Positions 29,768-40,116 of a DNA stretch of 64,000 bases are shown here, piece by piece. A program made the translations under genes and the position numbers. How positions within the stretch are numbered: position 1 is the stretch's first letter; the number at the start of each line of letters is the position of its first letter. Source of the DNA: Meira nashicola (Eukaryota > Basidiomycota > Exobasidiomycetes > Exobasidiales > Brachybasidiaceae); the NCBI GenBank assembly GCA_001600355.1, contig BCJU01000002.1, positions 1 to 64,000 of the forward strand. Direction: 5' to 3'. The notes beneath the pieces are model-generated. The model saw nothing but the letters and a program-made list of their open reading frames with translations, made no database searches and was not told where the DNA came from.

Positions 29768-30837
29768 TCGTTTATTCTTTTAGCATATGAACAGTATATT
29801 TTTAATTGTACTTTTACCTCTGTAATTTATATTACCTTTTTCGAGAACATTCGGTTCCGTTATAAAATCATAACGGTACTTAAATTATGCTCCCACAAAG
29901 ATATGCGAAGTGCTTATGAAGTACATTTCCCAAAAGAAGAAAAGAATGTTAACTTTTCACGGGGCTGAAAAGTCAGGTTGGATTCCTAAAAAAGACTTTT
30001 GTAGGAGATAGAAGCACTTGTAATGGTACTAGGTCAGAATAACGGATCCGCCCTACAATTATAACTTATGGTCTTGCCGAAAAAAGAAGCCGGTTCGAAG
30101 ATTGGGAATAAAAACTGTATCCTAATTTGCCAGACTAGAGATGTGGTGATGAATTCTATTATTATTGTGAAGATTTCTGTTTCTTTAAATAGTACTTTTC
30201 CTATTCTATGTATGATATATTGGACTGTAACATGTGATCACGTCCAAAGGAACAAGTATAGAAAACTGTCGCGGATTTCCGTGGTTCTCTAAGCATTATG
30301 CCTATATGCATGTTTGTACGTAAAAGCCCGAATGCATGCATGAATGTTTAAATTTCATAGTCTAGGCACGACATAAGTAAAAATTTCTCTTGCTTCAGAG
30401 CAGAGGATTTTTATTTTTTTTTAAAAAACACTGTGGCTTTACGCTAGAATCTACAAAATTTCTCTTTTTGGATTCTCGCGTATTTCTGTGTTTAGCTTTA
30501 AAACCAAAGACTAGGCTAAATTCTACGGAATACCGTCAATGCAAGAATACCTGTATACATTTATCAACTTTGACGGATGATTCTCCTATCCAGAAAGTTG
30601 GTAACATAAGTTTACCGATGGTTACATCAAAATGAAAAGATAAGGGTGTCATCGGACATGACTGAATTAAGGGGTTTTATACGCACATTTTTACTCCTCC
30701 TTTGAAATAGGATTGACCGTCATGATGCATGATGAATCGTTAAACCAAATAAACGGATCCGTATAACACAAATGAATGATATATAAATGCCTACTTTCGA
30801 TCTCAACTTTCCATCTTTTATTTTCCTCACAGCCAAG
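29768..30837. other. Intergenic region with two CGGATCCG palindromes
   Basis: About 1.07 kb, gene-free. The 10-mer AACGGATCCG, containing the palindrome CGGATCCG, occurs at 30041-30050 and 30752-30761. A TATATAAA lies at 30780-30787. Short frames here show no protein character. Confidence 0.55.
30780..30787 (+). promoter_or_regulatory. TATA box of the chitin deacetylase gene
   Basis: TATATAAA 50 bases upstream of the ATG at 30838. It overlaps the earlier in-frame ATG at 30787, which therefore cannot be the start of a transcript driven from it. Confidence 0.5.
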
Positions 30838-32088
30838 ATGATTGCAAAAATATCAATTTGTTTATTGGCACTAATTGCTTTTGCTTTTACCGTTGAAGGA
30901 CATCCAACAAGATCGGTCAACTTTGAAGAAAGACAAAACAACAATTATCCTCCCGCATTTGCACCTGCTGATCCAAAATACCTACCACAAGATTGGAAAG
31001 ATGCATTAGCAGCAGCTCAAGCAGCAGGAAAGATTCCCAATATTCCTCAATCAACAGTCGATGCAAACGGGTTAAATGTTTATCCTCCAGGTCATTCTCC
31101 TCAAGAAATTTGTAGTTGGACAACGACAAAATGTTATGGACCTAATGATGTTAAACAAGCACCAGATGGAAGTTGGATCGTTGGTTTTGATGATGGTCCA
31201 ACAAATGTTTCTCCTGATCTATATAACTTTTTACACTCTCAAAATCAATCTGCCGTTCATTTTATGATTGGAAGTGCAATTCAACAATTACCTTCTGCTG
31301 TTAAACAAGCTGCAAGTAATGGTCAAGAATTAGCCGTTCATACTTGGTCACATAATTTGATGACAACATTATCGAATGAAGTCATTTTAGGTGAATTAGG
31401 TTGGACAATGCAACTTATTTATGATCTTACAGGTTTAGTACCCACTTCTTGGCGTCCTCCACAAGGTGATAATGATGCTCGTGTTCGTGCAATAGCAGAA
31501 AATGTTTTCGGTTTAAAAGCTGTCATGTGGGATGCAGAATGTAATGATTGGTGCTTGAATGGTCACGGAGGTAGTGCATGCCCAAATACCGTTCCTGGAA
31601 AAGATTATGCTAGCGTAGTTACAGCCGTTCAACAAGCGATTCAAAGACCTAAATCTCCAGGTGTAATTTTATTAGAACATGAATTAACGACTGAATCCGT
31701 TCAAATATTCAAAGATGCATATCCACAAATCAAAGCAGCAGGATGGAAAACGCAAACATTATCTGAAGCGATTGGTAAAGATTGGTATGCTAATGCAAAA
31801 GATGGTTTCACAACGCCAACACCAGTTAAAGGAATGATTGTTAGTGAAAATCATCCAGCTTCCTCCTCTTCAAGTTCATCCACAAGTACAACTCCAACCT
31901 CATCCACAACTTCTTCTACAACTACTACAACAACTTCTCCTACCTCTTCCACAACAACAAATACCACTGCAAATCCCCCAAAAGGAAATGCATTGCATAC
32001 AAGTGGCACTTCTTCCATTTTCATTTCTCCTCTGATATCATTAGCAGGCTCGGTCATTTGTGCATTTGCGGCAATGTACCTTTTCTGA
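30838..32088 (+). CDS. GPI-anchored chitin deacetylase (CE4 family)
   Basis: A 416-residue protein. The start at 30838 (CCAAGATG) gives a clean signal peptide (about residues 1-20) and lies downstream of the TATA box. The NodB/CE4 domain has motif 1 F-D-D-G-P (117-121), motif 2 H-T-W-S-H (168-172, metal ligands), motif 3 R-P-P-Q-G-D-N-D-A-R and motif 4/5 elements (MWDAECNDW, ILLEHE). A Ser/Thr/Pro-rich stalk (about 340-385) and a hydrophobic C terminus after a small-residue stretch indicate GPI attachment to the plasma membrane or wall. It removes acetyl groups from chitin to give chitosan. Complete, with no intron. Confidence 0.92.
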   Translation: MIAKISICLLALIAFAFTVEGHPTRSVNFEERQNNNYPPAFAPADPKYLPQDWKDALAAAQAAGKIPNIPQSTVDANGLNVYPPGHSPQEICSWTTTKCYGPNDVKQAPDGSWIVGFDDGPTNVSPDLYNFLHSQNQSAVHFMIGSAIQQLPSAVKQAASNGQELAVHTWSHNLMTTLSNEVILGELGWTMQLIYDLTGLVPTSWRPPQGDNDARVRAIAENVFGLKAVMWDAECNDWCLNGHGGSACPNTVPGKDYASVVTAVQQAIQRPKSPGVILLEHELTTESVQIFKDAYPQIKAAGWKTQTLSEAIGKDWYANAKDGFTTPTPVKGMIVSENHPASSSSSSSTSTTPTSSTTSSTTTTTTSPTSSTTTNTTANPPKGNALHTSGTSSIFISPLISLAGSVICAFAAMYLF

Positions 32089-32808
32089 TTAATTGATAAT
32101 TATGTATGTATGTATCCATGTATTTTACCCGTGTTTCTTTCTTAATTAATCATCTTTCTCTTTATAAATCCGTTGCATGTGTAAATCGCTTGTCATAATG
32201 ACTGAATTTGAAATGTTTGTCTATACGAATTTGAAGCTAATTCTATCGTTAGCGTTAGAATGTCTTTTCCGTCGGATTGTGCGGGATTTGCTAAACATTG
32301 GCCCCGCACGTAAAAATAGGCTTTAAACCAGAGCTTTTCAATTATTTCAAAATATAATACGCTAAAAGGGGCGCTACTTTTCCATACACACATATGCAAG
32401 CATGTCGTTACCATGCGGTACACTGTTTAATCGTGGAAAAGGCTAAACAACAAACAAACAAAAAAGCCATTCATATGTGTGCGTAAATCAGCTTGATACG
32501 CATGGATCGCCTGTCAAAAAGGGAACATGCATGTATTCCTTCCCGTTCTCTACATTATTCCCATGAATAAAACTCAGACCCACTAAATTTACAGATCGGT
32601 TGTCGAACGACTTGCCAAAGATTATGCAAATAAGCACGCTACTCTTATCACTTTTGTTCCTAAAATGGCGAAATTGCACTTGGCAAAAAAATATCTTTTC
32701 TTATATATTATAAAAGTGGGGTATGTAAGAAAACCTTATAAAAGAAAGCACGATCTGATCATTTCTTCTTATTATTTTCCTCTACACACCCACCCACCTA
32801 CCCACATC
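32089..32808. other. Intergenic region before the sedolisin gene
   Basis: About 720 bp. It has an ATGT tract after the deacetylase stop, CCCCGCAC at 32302-32309, and TATAAAA elements at 32709-32715 and 32737-32743 for the sedolisin gene. No gene is seen. Confidence 0.55.
32737..32743 (+). promoter_or_regulatory. TATA box of the sedolisin gene
   Basis: TATAAAA about 66 bases upstream of the ATG at 32809; a second copy lies at 32709-32715. Both lie downstream of the earliest in-frame ATG (32665), supporting the later start. Confidence 0.45.
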
Positions 32809-34545
32809 ATGCTTTCTAAATCCACTTGCTTAAAAGTTCTTGCCGCTTTAGCTATTTTAGCTTCTAGCGTTTCTGCTGCACCTTCTGCCGTTACAGGAAA
32901 AGTTTTAGGTGCACCAGCAGTTATTCCTTCTGCTTTTAACTTGGCAGGTTTAGCAAACTTGGTTACTCCATTCACTTATACATTCCATTTACCTTCAAAA
33001 GATGATGCAGGATTACAATCTTGGTTATCACAAAATAGTGAAACTTTAGCAGGTGTTTTAACTATTGATCAACTACAACAATATGCTGCTCCAACAGATG
33101 AAAATTTATCTGCCGTTCAAAATTATCTTAAATCGAATGGATTTTCTGATTCTCAAATTTCATACAACGTTTTTAAGAATCAAATCACCGTTCAATCTAC
33201 CGTAGGACAAGCTGCAAAATTATTCAATGCTCAATTTTCAAATTATAACTTTGCTAGTGGAGTTGTTCCACGTACAAAACAGTATACCGTTCCAGCTGAA
33301 ATTGCAAATGCGGTTGACTTTATTTCTCCTTTATCTTCTTTCATTAAAGCTGATAAAGTATCAACAGAGCCTGTTAAAGTCACCCGTGATGAAGCAGAAG
33401 AAATTTATAAAAGATCTGCACCTTCTTCTGCAAATTGCAACACTGCAGGAGTCACTCCAACTTGCTTACGTCAATATTATGGTACCTACAATTATACTCC
33501 TTCAGCTGTTAATGGAGTAACGGATGTCTTTATCGCTGGTTTTATCGGTCAAAACTTCTCACCTTCGGATTTAAAAACTTTCTTACAAAAGTATAGACCT
33601 GATGCTGCAAATGCAAACGTTCCGGTTATCAATCGTGCAGGTGCATTGAACAATCCAATTTCACTCTTTAGTGGAGCAGAAGCAATGTTAGATACAGAAA
33701 CAATCGTTTCAGCTACTTATCCACTTAAATCAACTTTCTTCAATTATGGAACTCAATTAACACAAGGTGATATCTTTGAATTAGCTTTACAAGATATTTT
33801 AAACAATTATCAAAAGTATGGTAAACCAGGTGTTTATTCAGTAAGTTATGGTGCAGATGAAAATTCCGTTACTCCTCAAGAAGCTGCTGCTTTATGCAAA
33901 ACTGCCGCTCAATTATCAAGTTTAGGAACTACAATCTTAATAGCATCAGGTGATAATGGTGTAGGTGGTACACAAGGTGATACATGTCCACCTTTCGTTC
34001 CAACTTATCCATCAGGTTGTCCTTATGTTTTATCAGTTGGTGCTCTTCAAGGTTTTACACCAGAAGTTGCAGTTGATACTACTTTAGCTGGCTTTTACTC
34101 TGGAGCAGGTTATTCAAACTTATACTCTCAACCATCTTATCAAAGTAGTGCCGTTGCTGCTTATGGAAATCCCGCAATTGCTGCTAATAATTATAATAAA
34201 ACTGGAAGAGCTTACCCTGACGTTTCTGCTCAAGGTTCAAAATATGTTATTCAATATATGGGCTTAGCAGCAACAGTTGGTGGTACTTCTGCTTCAACAC
34301 CAACATGGGCAAGTGTGATTGCTTTATTGAATGACCTAAGAAGAAAGGCAGGAAAGTCAAACGTTGGTTTCGTGAATGCTGCTTTATATAAAGCTACAAA
34401 AGGATTAAAAGATATCACAAGTGGAAGCGCTTTAGGTTGTCAAAATGCTCCCTCTTCTGGCTTCCCGGCTGCAAAAGGATGGGATCCAGTTACAGGTTTG
34501 GGAAGTCCATTATTTGATAGTCTTAGAACTGTATTTGGTGTTTAG
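32809..34545 (+). CDS. Secreted sedolisin (S53), tripeptidyl-peptidase-like
   Basis: A 578-residue preproprotein. The start at 32809 gives a signal peptide (about 1-23) and lies downstream of the TATA boxes; an in-frame ATG at 32665 would only add a non-signal tail. The Pro-kumamolisin propeptide spans about 40-185 and is followed by a Lys-Arg processing site near 201-202. The catalytic domain has Glu291 and Asp295 (E-A-M-L-D), Asp382 in S-G-D-N-G (oxyanion) and Ser494 in G-G-T-S-A-S. The C-terminal Ca site region is G-W-D-P-V-T-G-L-G-S-P. These acid proteases release tripeptides from extracellular protein. Two OPT peptide transporters flank the region. Complete, with no intron. Confidence 0.93.
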   Translation: MLSKSTCLKVLAALAILASSVSAAPSAVTGKVLGAPAVIPSAFNLAGLANLVTPFTYTFHLPSKDDAGLQSWLSQNSETLAGVLTIDQLQQYAAPTDENLSAVQNYLKSNGFSDSQISYNVFKNQITVQSTVGQAAKLFNAQFSNYNFASGVVPRTKQYTVPAEIANAVDFISPLSSFIKADKVSTEPVKVTRDEAEEIYKRSAPSSANCNTAGVTPTCLRQYYGTYNYTPSAVNGVTDVFIAGFIGQNFSPSDLKTFLQKYRPDAANANVPVINRAGALNNPISLFSGAEAMLDTETIVSATYPLKSTFFNYGTQLTQGDIFELALQDILNNYQKYGKPGVYSVSYGADENSVTPQEAAALCKTAAQLSSLGTTILIASGDNGVGGTQGDTCPPFVPTYPSGCPYVLSVGALQGFTPEVAVDTTLAGFYSGAGYSNLYSQPSYQSSAVAAYGNPAIAANNYNKTGRAYPDVSAQGSKYVIQYMGLAATVGGTSASTPTWASVIALLNDLRRKAGKSNVGFVNAALYKATKGLKDITSGSALGCQNAPSSGFPAAKGWDPVTGLGSPLFDSLRTVFGV

Positions 34546-34601
34546 CATGTTTTCTTTTTAAAACTCTTTATTAATTGGAATGTCTTTTATACATACATAC
34601 A

Positions 34602-35354
34602 TTAAGCAGATTTACCTTTAACAAAAGTTGAAACGATTTTAGCAAAATATTCACCTTGCTTTTGTGCTACGGTAAGATCGAGTGGATCAGGTTGAAGTTG
34701 ACCTTGACCGCCAGCAACTGTTCCTGCACCGTAAGCGGAAGAGCCAATAATTTTATCAACGTTACTTTGTGCTTCAGAGTGTTGGTAACCGTATGGAACA
34801 AAGATGATTCCATGATGAACAAAGAATGGAAGTGTTGTTAAAGCAGTTGTTTCCAAACCGCCATGTTGAGAAGCAGTTGAAGTGAAAATTGTTGCAAATT
34901 TACCAACCAATGCACCAGAAGCCCATAATCCACCTGTACGATCAAAGAAAGCTGAAACTTGAGCTGGAGCACGACCATATCGAGTTGGGAAACCAAAGAC
35001 GAAACCATCAAATTGTTTTAAATCTTCAGGTGTGATTTCAGGGAAATTTTTAATTGGTTCCTTGTTTGCGTACATCTTTTGCAAAACTTCTTCTGGAAGG
35101 GTTTCAGTGATTTGGAAAACTTTGTATTCAACATTAGCGGCTTTCAAACCTTCAACGACTGATTCGCTTAATTTGGCAACATGACCATAAGTTGAGTAAA
35201 CGATAACGGCAATCTTTGCAGATGACATCTTGATTGTTGATTCAGTGGTGGTGGTGGCGTTGTTTGTTTGAACTGGCTTTTGTTGTTGTTGTTCTTCTTC
35301 TTCTGTTTGCGTAGATGGAAAGCAATTCAAGAATGGCTTTAAGCAAGAGGTCAT
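34602..35354 (-). CDS. WrbA/Pst2-type flavodoxin-fold NAD(P)H:quinone oxidoreductase
   Basis: The core, starting M-S-S-A-K-I-A-V at 35228, is a 208-residue WrbA-type flavodoxin: FMN phosphate loop Y-S-T-Y-G-H, P-T-R-Y-G-R-A-P-A-Q and the S-T-A-S-Q-H-G-G loop. I give the start at 35354 (250 residues), because fungal homologues often carry a short Cys-containing, Ser/Thr/Gln-rich N-terminal extension, here with Cys4 and Cys11, that could anchor the protein to membranes by acylation. ATGs at 35390 and 35228 are alternatives, the latter with a good context (CAAGATGTC). The enzyme makes two-electron reductions of quinones and protects against oxidative stress. Homologues are known as eisosome-linked Pst2/Ycp4 and as minor allergens. 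Confidence 0.88.
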   Translation of the reverse strand: MTSCLKPFLNCFPSTQTEEEEQQQQKPVQTNNATTTTESTIKMSSAKIAVIVYSTYGHVAKLSESVVEGLKAANVEYKVFQITETLPEEVLQKMYANKEPIKNFPEITPEDLKQFDGFVFGFPTRYGRAPAQVSAFFDRTGGLWASGALVGKFATIFTSTASQHGGLETTALTTLPFFVHHGIIFVPYGYQHSEAQSNVDKIIGSSAYGAGTVAGGQGQLQPDPLDLTVAQKQGEYFAKIVSTFVKGKSA

Positions 35355-35731
35355 GAAGTGGATGTGAGGGAAAGACTTACATGTTAACATTCTTTTCCAG
35401 TCAGTTTATATATGCATACACTCTTGACAACATTGAGAGAATATCCACGTCAAATTCGGGTTTAAATTTCTTATGGTACACTGTTGACGTGCATTATGGT
35501 ACACTAAAGACCGCGTCTACGCACAGACACTTAGGTCCGAAAAAATATCCACGTCATTCCTAGCGCCATGCATTTTTGGAGGGATTGCATACATTCGGGT
35601 CATTCTTTCGTGCTTTTTCGAGAAAAGATCATCAATTAGGAATAGAAATGGAAAGAACCATTAGAGTATTGGAAAATTATGAACATCATTAGAGAGAGTA
35701 TTGAGAAACAAGACTTTTCCTCCACATTCCT
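35355..35731. other. Intergenic region between quinone reductase and OPT gene 2
   Basis: About 380 bp with the quinone reductase promoter and the OPT-2 3' end. GGTACACTGTTGACGTGCA at about 35474-35492 is followed by ATTATGGTACACTA, so TATGGTACACT occurs twice. No gene is seen. Confidence 0.45.
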
Positions 35732-38273
35732 TCAAGACCACGTAGCAGGACCGAACTTTTGACCATCAGGAAGTACATCACGAATTGCAGTACCGCTCAT
35801 ATCCATCGTATTTTGTGATTCACCATTTCCCCACCAAGTTGGAAAATCGACATCGTTAAGTTCAAGAGCACAGAAGATGAAAATGATTGATAAAGCTAAA
35901 CCGACATCTAAGCCAGCAGAAAGGATATAATTGTACTCCATCCACCATGAGCGCCAACGGTTTTTGATCCATTTGTTAAAAATAAAACCTGTTAATCCCC
36001 ATGTCAAATAGTTCAAGGGCGAGGCCGGAGGTAATAATCCTTGAAAAGAGAGCTTTAAATCAGTTTATATCATTCGTAAAATGTTTAAAAGATACTCACC
36101 TATTCCTCCGAAAATGATCGGAGCGTTTAAAAAACGAATTGATGATCTTGGATAACGTCTTGCTACCAAATATAAGATTATTGGTAAAATGATTCCTGGA
36201 ATAAAAAAGAATAATAAATGACTATAAATCGCACCTGGAGAGAAGATTCTCTTCGGTCCAATGGCCCCCCATAACACGCTTGCCCTAAAGAAGACGCCTG
36301 CATTCGGGCAAGTGACTTTGGAAATAAAACAATCAAGAATTAGCTTGAGCTGATCATATACTCTTTAATTTATACTCACAATGATCTTTTTGATGACGAG
36401 AGCATACTTGATCAATATTTGTTAAAGCCCAATTCACTACACCAACTTGCGTTAAAGCGGAAAGAACGGTAGCCACAACTTGTGCCATGAATGTGACTCG
36501 AGGTGGAATTTTCATATAATGACCCATCTTCATATCTGACGTAAATCCAAGTCCTTGATTCATTGCCATATAACCGTAGGCTTTAAACAGCATCAATGCA
36601 AGTCCGTGGCCGGGCTTCATATACCCAAAGATGAACTCTGTAAAAACGTTTAATCCTATCCAAATGTTGGTTGTTGCAGCAATGATTCCGATTGGGATAT
36701 AAAAGATCCAACCGATTGCTAGACAAAAGATAAACGAATACCAAGATAAATGCGTTTCCCATCCTACAGATACACCCATTCCCATTCCAAATGTGATTGC
36801 TAAAACAATCATATACCACCAAACAGGTACAGGTTTATATTTTGCCATTAAACGTGAATGAATATCTTCATCAACTTCTCCTAAACTTTTTATTCTTTTC
36901 CAAATATCCTTTCCGTGAAAAAGAGCAGTATGAACGATTACTGCAGCAATCGTTGCGAATGAAAGACCATACGTTAATGCGAAAGTTGTTGAAAGAAAGA
37001 TTGGTGAATATTCTTTATACTTTTCTTCAACGAATGTATATGTATTTGGATCGAGGATCGTTGAAACATTATAGGGTTTTGCTGTATTATCGTATGCACC
37101 TGAATCGGAGATAGGTAAATAATTAGCATAGCCGTAGTTTGTATAATGCAAAGCAGGTGTCAAAATCCAAGTGAATGCAACCAAACCGATCAAAGTGTTT
37201 CCGATTGCATGCCAAGGTGCAATAAGTGGACTAAAGTTAAAACCTGAGATTTGAGCCCAATCGAAAGTCATTGGTATAAGAGAGATACCTGTTACACCAC
37301 CAAAAAGTTGATTGACAAGAACGTTTTGCGGCTTAATCCAAGTAACCCAAGCGAAAATACTCAAAAAAGGAGCAATATAGCCTGGAAACCAAAACCAAAC
37401 AAACGATCCAATAGCAACGTATAAAAAGAAACGATATTTATTAATTCCCCAACCAAATGTTTTTGCTGGATCCGGTGCAGGATGATCGTGTAAAGCGGTA
37501 AATAAAGCTGTATTGATCAAATTTCCAGGCCAAATCATTGCTGCCGGTTGTACCAAAAAGCTATGGAACATTCCTGCAAAGCCAAATCCGAGCATTAAGT
37601 TACTGATCGTTAACATGATCTCGAATGCACGACCGAAATCTTGCTTATAAAAAGCACGTTGAGCGATGATGATATCTACTGCATATGCTGCACCACCTCC
37701 GAATGTTGCATTTGCCATAATTACTGTAATTGCATGCTCCTTTTTTGAATAAGGTCCAGGATTAAGGCAACATTCATAGCCAAATAATTTAAACCTCCCT
37801 TCAGGTAGCCATCTTGCCCATGCACAACCGATTGGAAATACGACAACTTGAGCGACATAAGAGCTAATTACGATATATGGATTACGCATACTCAATAATG
37901 CATTGCAACCTGAACCAATCATTGCAAAAAGTAAACCTAACACCCAGGCACGAAAAGTGTTTACATGACCACCGCTATCATAATTAAGAACTGCTGCACG
38001 TACTTCCGGATAAGGTGAATTTTCAAGTAATTCTTCGGCGATATGAATACGTTCTTTTACGTCATTCGTTTCAAATGCTTCATCTAATTCATGTTCAATT
38101 TCATCTGGAAGATTTAGATCCCAAGCAAGATTTTGCTTTTTTAACTTTTTTAATTGATCTAAAGCTTGTTGAGCTGCTAATGCTTCTTCAGTTGAAATTG
38201 TTGGAATCGTCTTTTTTTCTTGTGAAGATGATTCTTCGTCAGTGATTATATCTTGTTTCTGAGGAGAAGTCAT
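35732..38273 (-). CDS. Oligopeptide transporter, OPT family (paralogue 2, 3 exons)
   Basis: Exons 36380-38273, 36100-36315 and 35732-36039 give 805 residues. The introns are 64 bp (GTGAGT...CCAAAG) and 60 bp (GTGAGT...TTCAAG). Across them the sequence reads HQKDH-FTCPN and FGGIG-LLPP, matching paralogue 1 at the corresponding places. OPT hallmarks are present: SPYPEVRAAV, NPGPYSKKEH and about 14-16 membrane helices. It is similar to the transporter at 21491-23981 along the whole length, so the two arose by duplication, yet no intron position is shared. Substrates are oligopeptides or glutathione-like molecules by family. Confidence 0.92.
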
Positions 38274-38790
38274 TGTGAGGTAAGGAGGAGAGGGAAAAGG
38301 GATTGTCAGAGGGAGGGGGGTAATCGGTATAAAAATAAAATCAAAGCTATTTATGGAAAATCAGGGCAGATAAAAAAAAACAGGAATGAATTGATTTCTA
38401 CCTTCATTAATCAATTCCAATCAAAGTACTCACTGTCTTTTTGCCTGAAAAAGCGGAGCCGAAACTACGCCATCTAATAAATCATAATCAGTACCTATCC
38501 ATCATGGAAGAATATGATTGTTAATCGATTTACGCGCTTTTACTCTTTCTTTTGTTATTCGGAGGCCGTCTTTTTTTTTCTCATTTCATTGCCAGCAGTG
38601 TTTCTTTTTCCTATTCCGTGCCGCTTTCATTATTTAATCAAAAGATAAGAAAAGAAAGAAGGGTAATTATTGATCAGGCACAATTATTATTCTTATCAAA
38701 CACAATTTTATAAAGAAGACGAATGATGATATTAAAGATGACAAAAATAAAATAAAAAACATAATTTTCCATTTTAAAAATGGTAATCAA
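38274..38790. other. Intergenic region, OPT-2 promoter
   Basis: About 520 bp, with a purine-rich leader directly upstream of the OPT-2 ATG (about 38274-38320). No gene or clear motif. Confidence 0.45.
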
Positions 38791-40116
38791 TCAATTGCCT
38801 GTAGCAATGATTTGTGCCAAAACACGTTCATAAACTTCACCACTATAAGGAGAAATTGAGATACCATGTCCAGTGTATGGTTGTAAATAACTTGTAAAGT
38901 TTTTCGTTACAGGGAATAATTGTTGAGAAGCAGCAGCCATATCTGAATAATTACCTGAAGGTGCATTACATTGTCTTCCACAGAATGGGAAATCACGTTC
39001 ACCATCAACGACGAATACTGGACCAGTATAATTCTTTGCAGGAGCAGAAATTGAACTTAAAGAAAAGAATTGACCTAAAGTTAAAGGTTGAGATTGTTGG
39101 AATGCTAATTGAGCTGCTGCTTGTTCGTAATTTGGTGGATCTAAGAATAATTGAACGGATGAAACATTATTTGAACCGATATAAATTCCAGGTTTATTCG
39201 TGTTGTTTGGTAATCCTTGAATTTCACTAAACTTTTGGAATGCTCCAGCTTGAGCAAAGTTTGCATTATAAGTACTATTTGCACTAAATCCTGTCAAGAC
39301 CAAATTATCAATCAATTGTGGTGCAGTAGCACTGATTGCATTACCCAAAACAGATCCATAAGAGTGACCGATATAGGTAATCTTTTCATGTGTCTTATTA
39401 CCGACAACTGTTGAATTACGTACTTGTTCTAAAAGGTTACGTACGATTGCTAAATCAGTTGGTGCTTGAACGGCAGAGAAACCACCTGTTGAAGGAGCAC
39501 TACTATTTCCAGTTCCTAAACGATCAAAGATGAAACTTGCATAACCATGACTTGCAGCGTGACGGACTAAGGAATAATTCTTTGAATAAGAGAAATCCCA
39601 ATATCTTGAATCGAATCCGATACCATGAACTGCGAATAATAAACTGCTATTATCTTTCAAACCTTGTATTGGTTCACAATAATGACCAGAGATATTATAT
39701 GTTGCATTAAAAGGTTGCTTTTCGTTAGACATATGATTAGCTGTCCAATTTGTTTGATCAGTTGTAAATTCTAAAACTTGTTGAATGATATATGTATCAT
39801 TATTATAATTATCGTCAACATTGGTAAAGTTTACGTTTGAACTGTTTACTGGTGTTGTTAAAGTGATTGGACTGCAACGAACATTATCTAATCCTAATGG
39901 ACCAGCTGAAGGAACGCTTGCATTGGTAGAATTAAGAGAACCAGATATTGTCGAATTAGCAGAAGTAGTTCCAGTTGCTGTACTTGCTGCAGATGAAGCA
40001 CTTGATGATGATGCTGAAGATGGTGCAACTGCAGGTGAAGCTTGTGGTAATGAAAATGCTGATGGCACAATTGCTAATGCCAATGTGGCCGTAGATAATA
40101 GGGAGAATGACTTCAT
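38791..40116 (-). CDS. Secreted, heavily N-glycosylated alpha/beta hydrolase
   Basis: A 441-residue single-exon protein. A signal peptide (about 1-22) is followed by a Ser/Ala/Thr-rich linker (about 25-70). The alpha/beta-hydrolase domain has oxyanion H-G (164-165), nucleophile elbow G-H-S-Y-G (Ser252), acid Asp in D-G-E-R-D-F and His in Y-T-G-H-G-I-S near the C terminus. I count about 20 N-x-S/T sequons, an extraordinary density for this length. There is no GPI signal. The family is a group of secreted fungal hydrolases of unknown substrate; esterase or lipase activity is only the fold-level expectation. A TATA element lies at 40179-40185. Confidence 0.82.
   Translation of the reverse strand: MKSFSLLSTATLALAIVPSAFSLPQASPAVAPSSASSSSASSAASTATGTTSANSTISGSLNSTNASVPSAGPLGLDNVRCSPITLTTPVNSSNVNFTNVDDNYNNDTYIIQQVLEFTTDQTNWTANHMSNEKQPFNATYNISGHYCEPIQGLKDNSSLLFAVHGIGFDSRYWDFSYSKNYSLVRHAASHGYASFIFDRLGTGNSSAPSTGGFSAVQAPTDLAIVRNLLEQVRNSTVVGNKTHEKITYIGHSYGSVLGNAISATAPQLIDNLVLTGFSANSTYNANFAQAGAFQKFSEIQGLPNNTNKPGIYIGSNNVSSVQLFLDPPNYEQAAAQLAFQQSQPLTLGQFFSLSSISAPAKNYTGPVFVVDGERDFPFCGRQCNAPSGNYSDMAAASQQLFPVTKNFTSYLQPYTGHGISISPYSGEVYERVLAQIIATGN

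Noticed and set aside
31838..32057. Long antisense and alternate-frame ORFs over the Ser/Thr stalk of the chitin deacetylase
   Set aside because: Shadow frames of a codon-repetitive linker.
32665..32808. Upstream in-frame start of the sedolisin gene
   Set aside because: It precedes two TATA elements and would bury the signal peptide.
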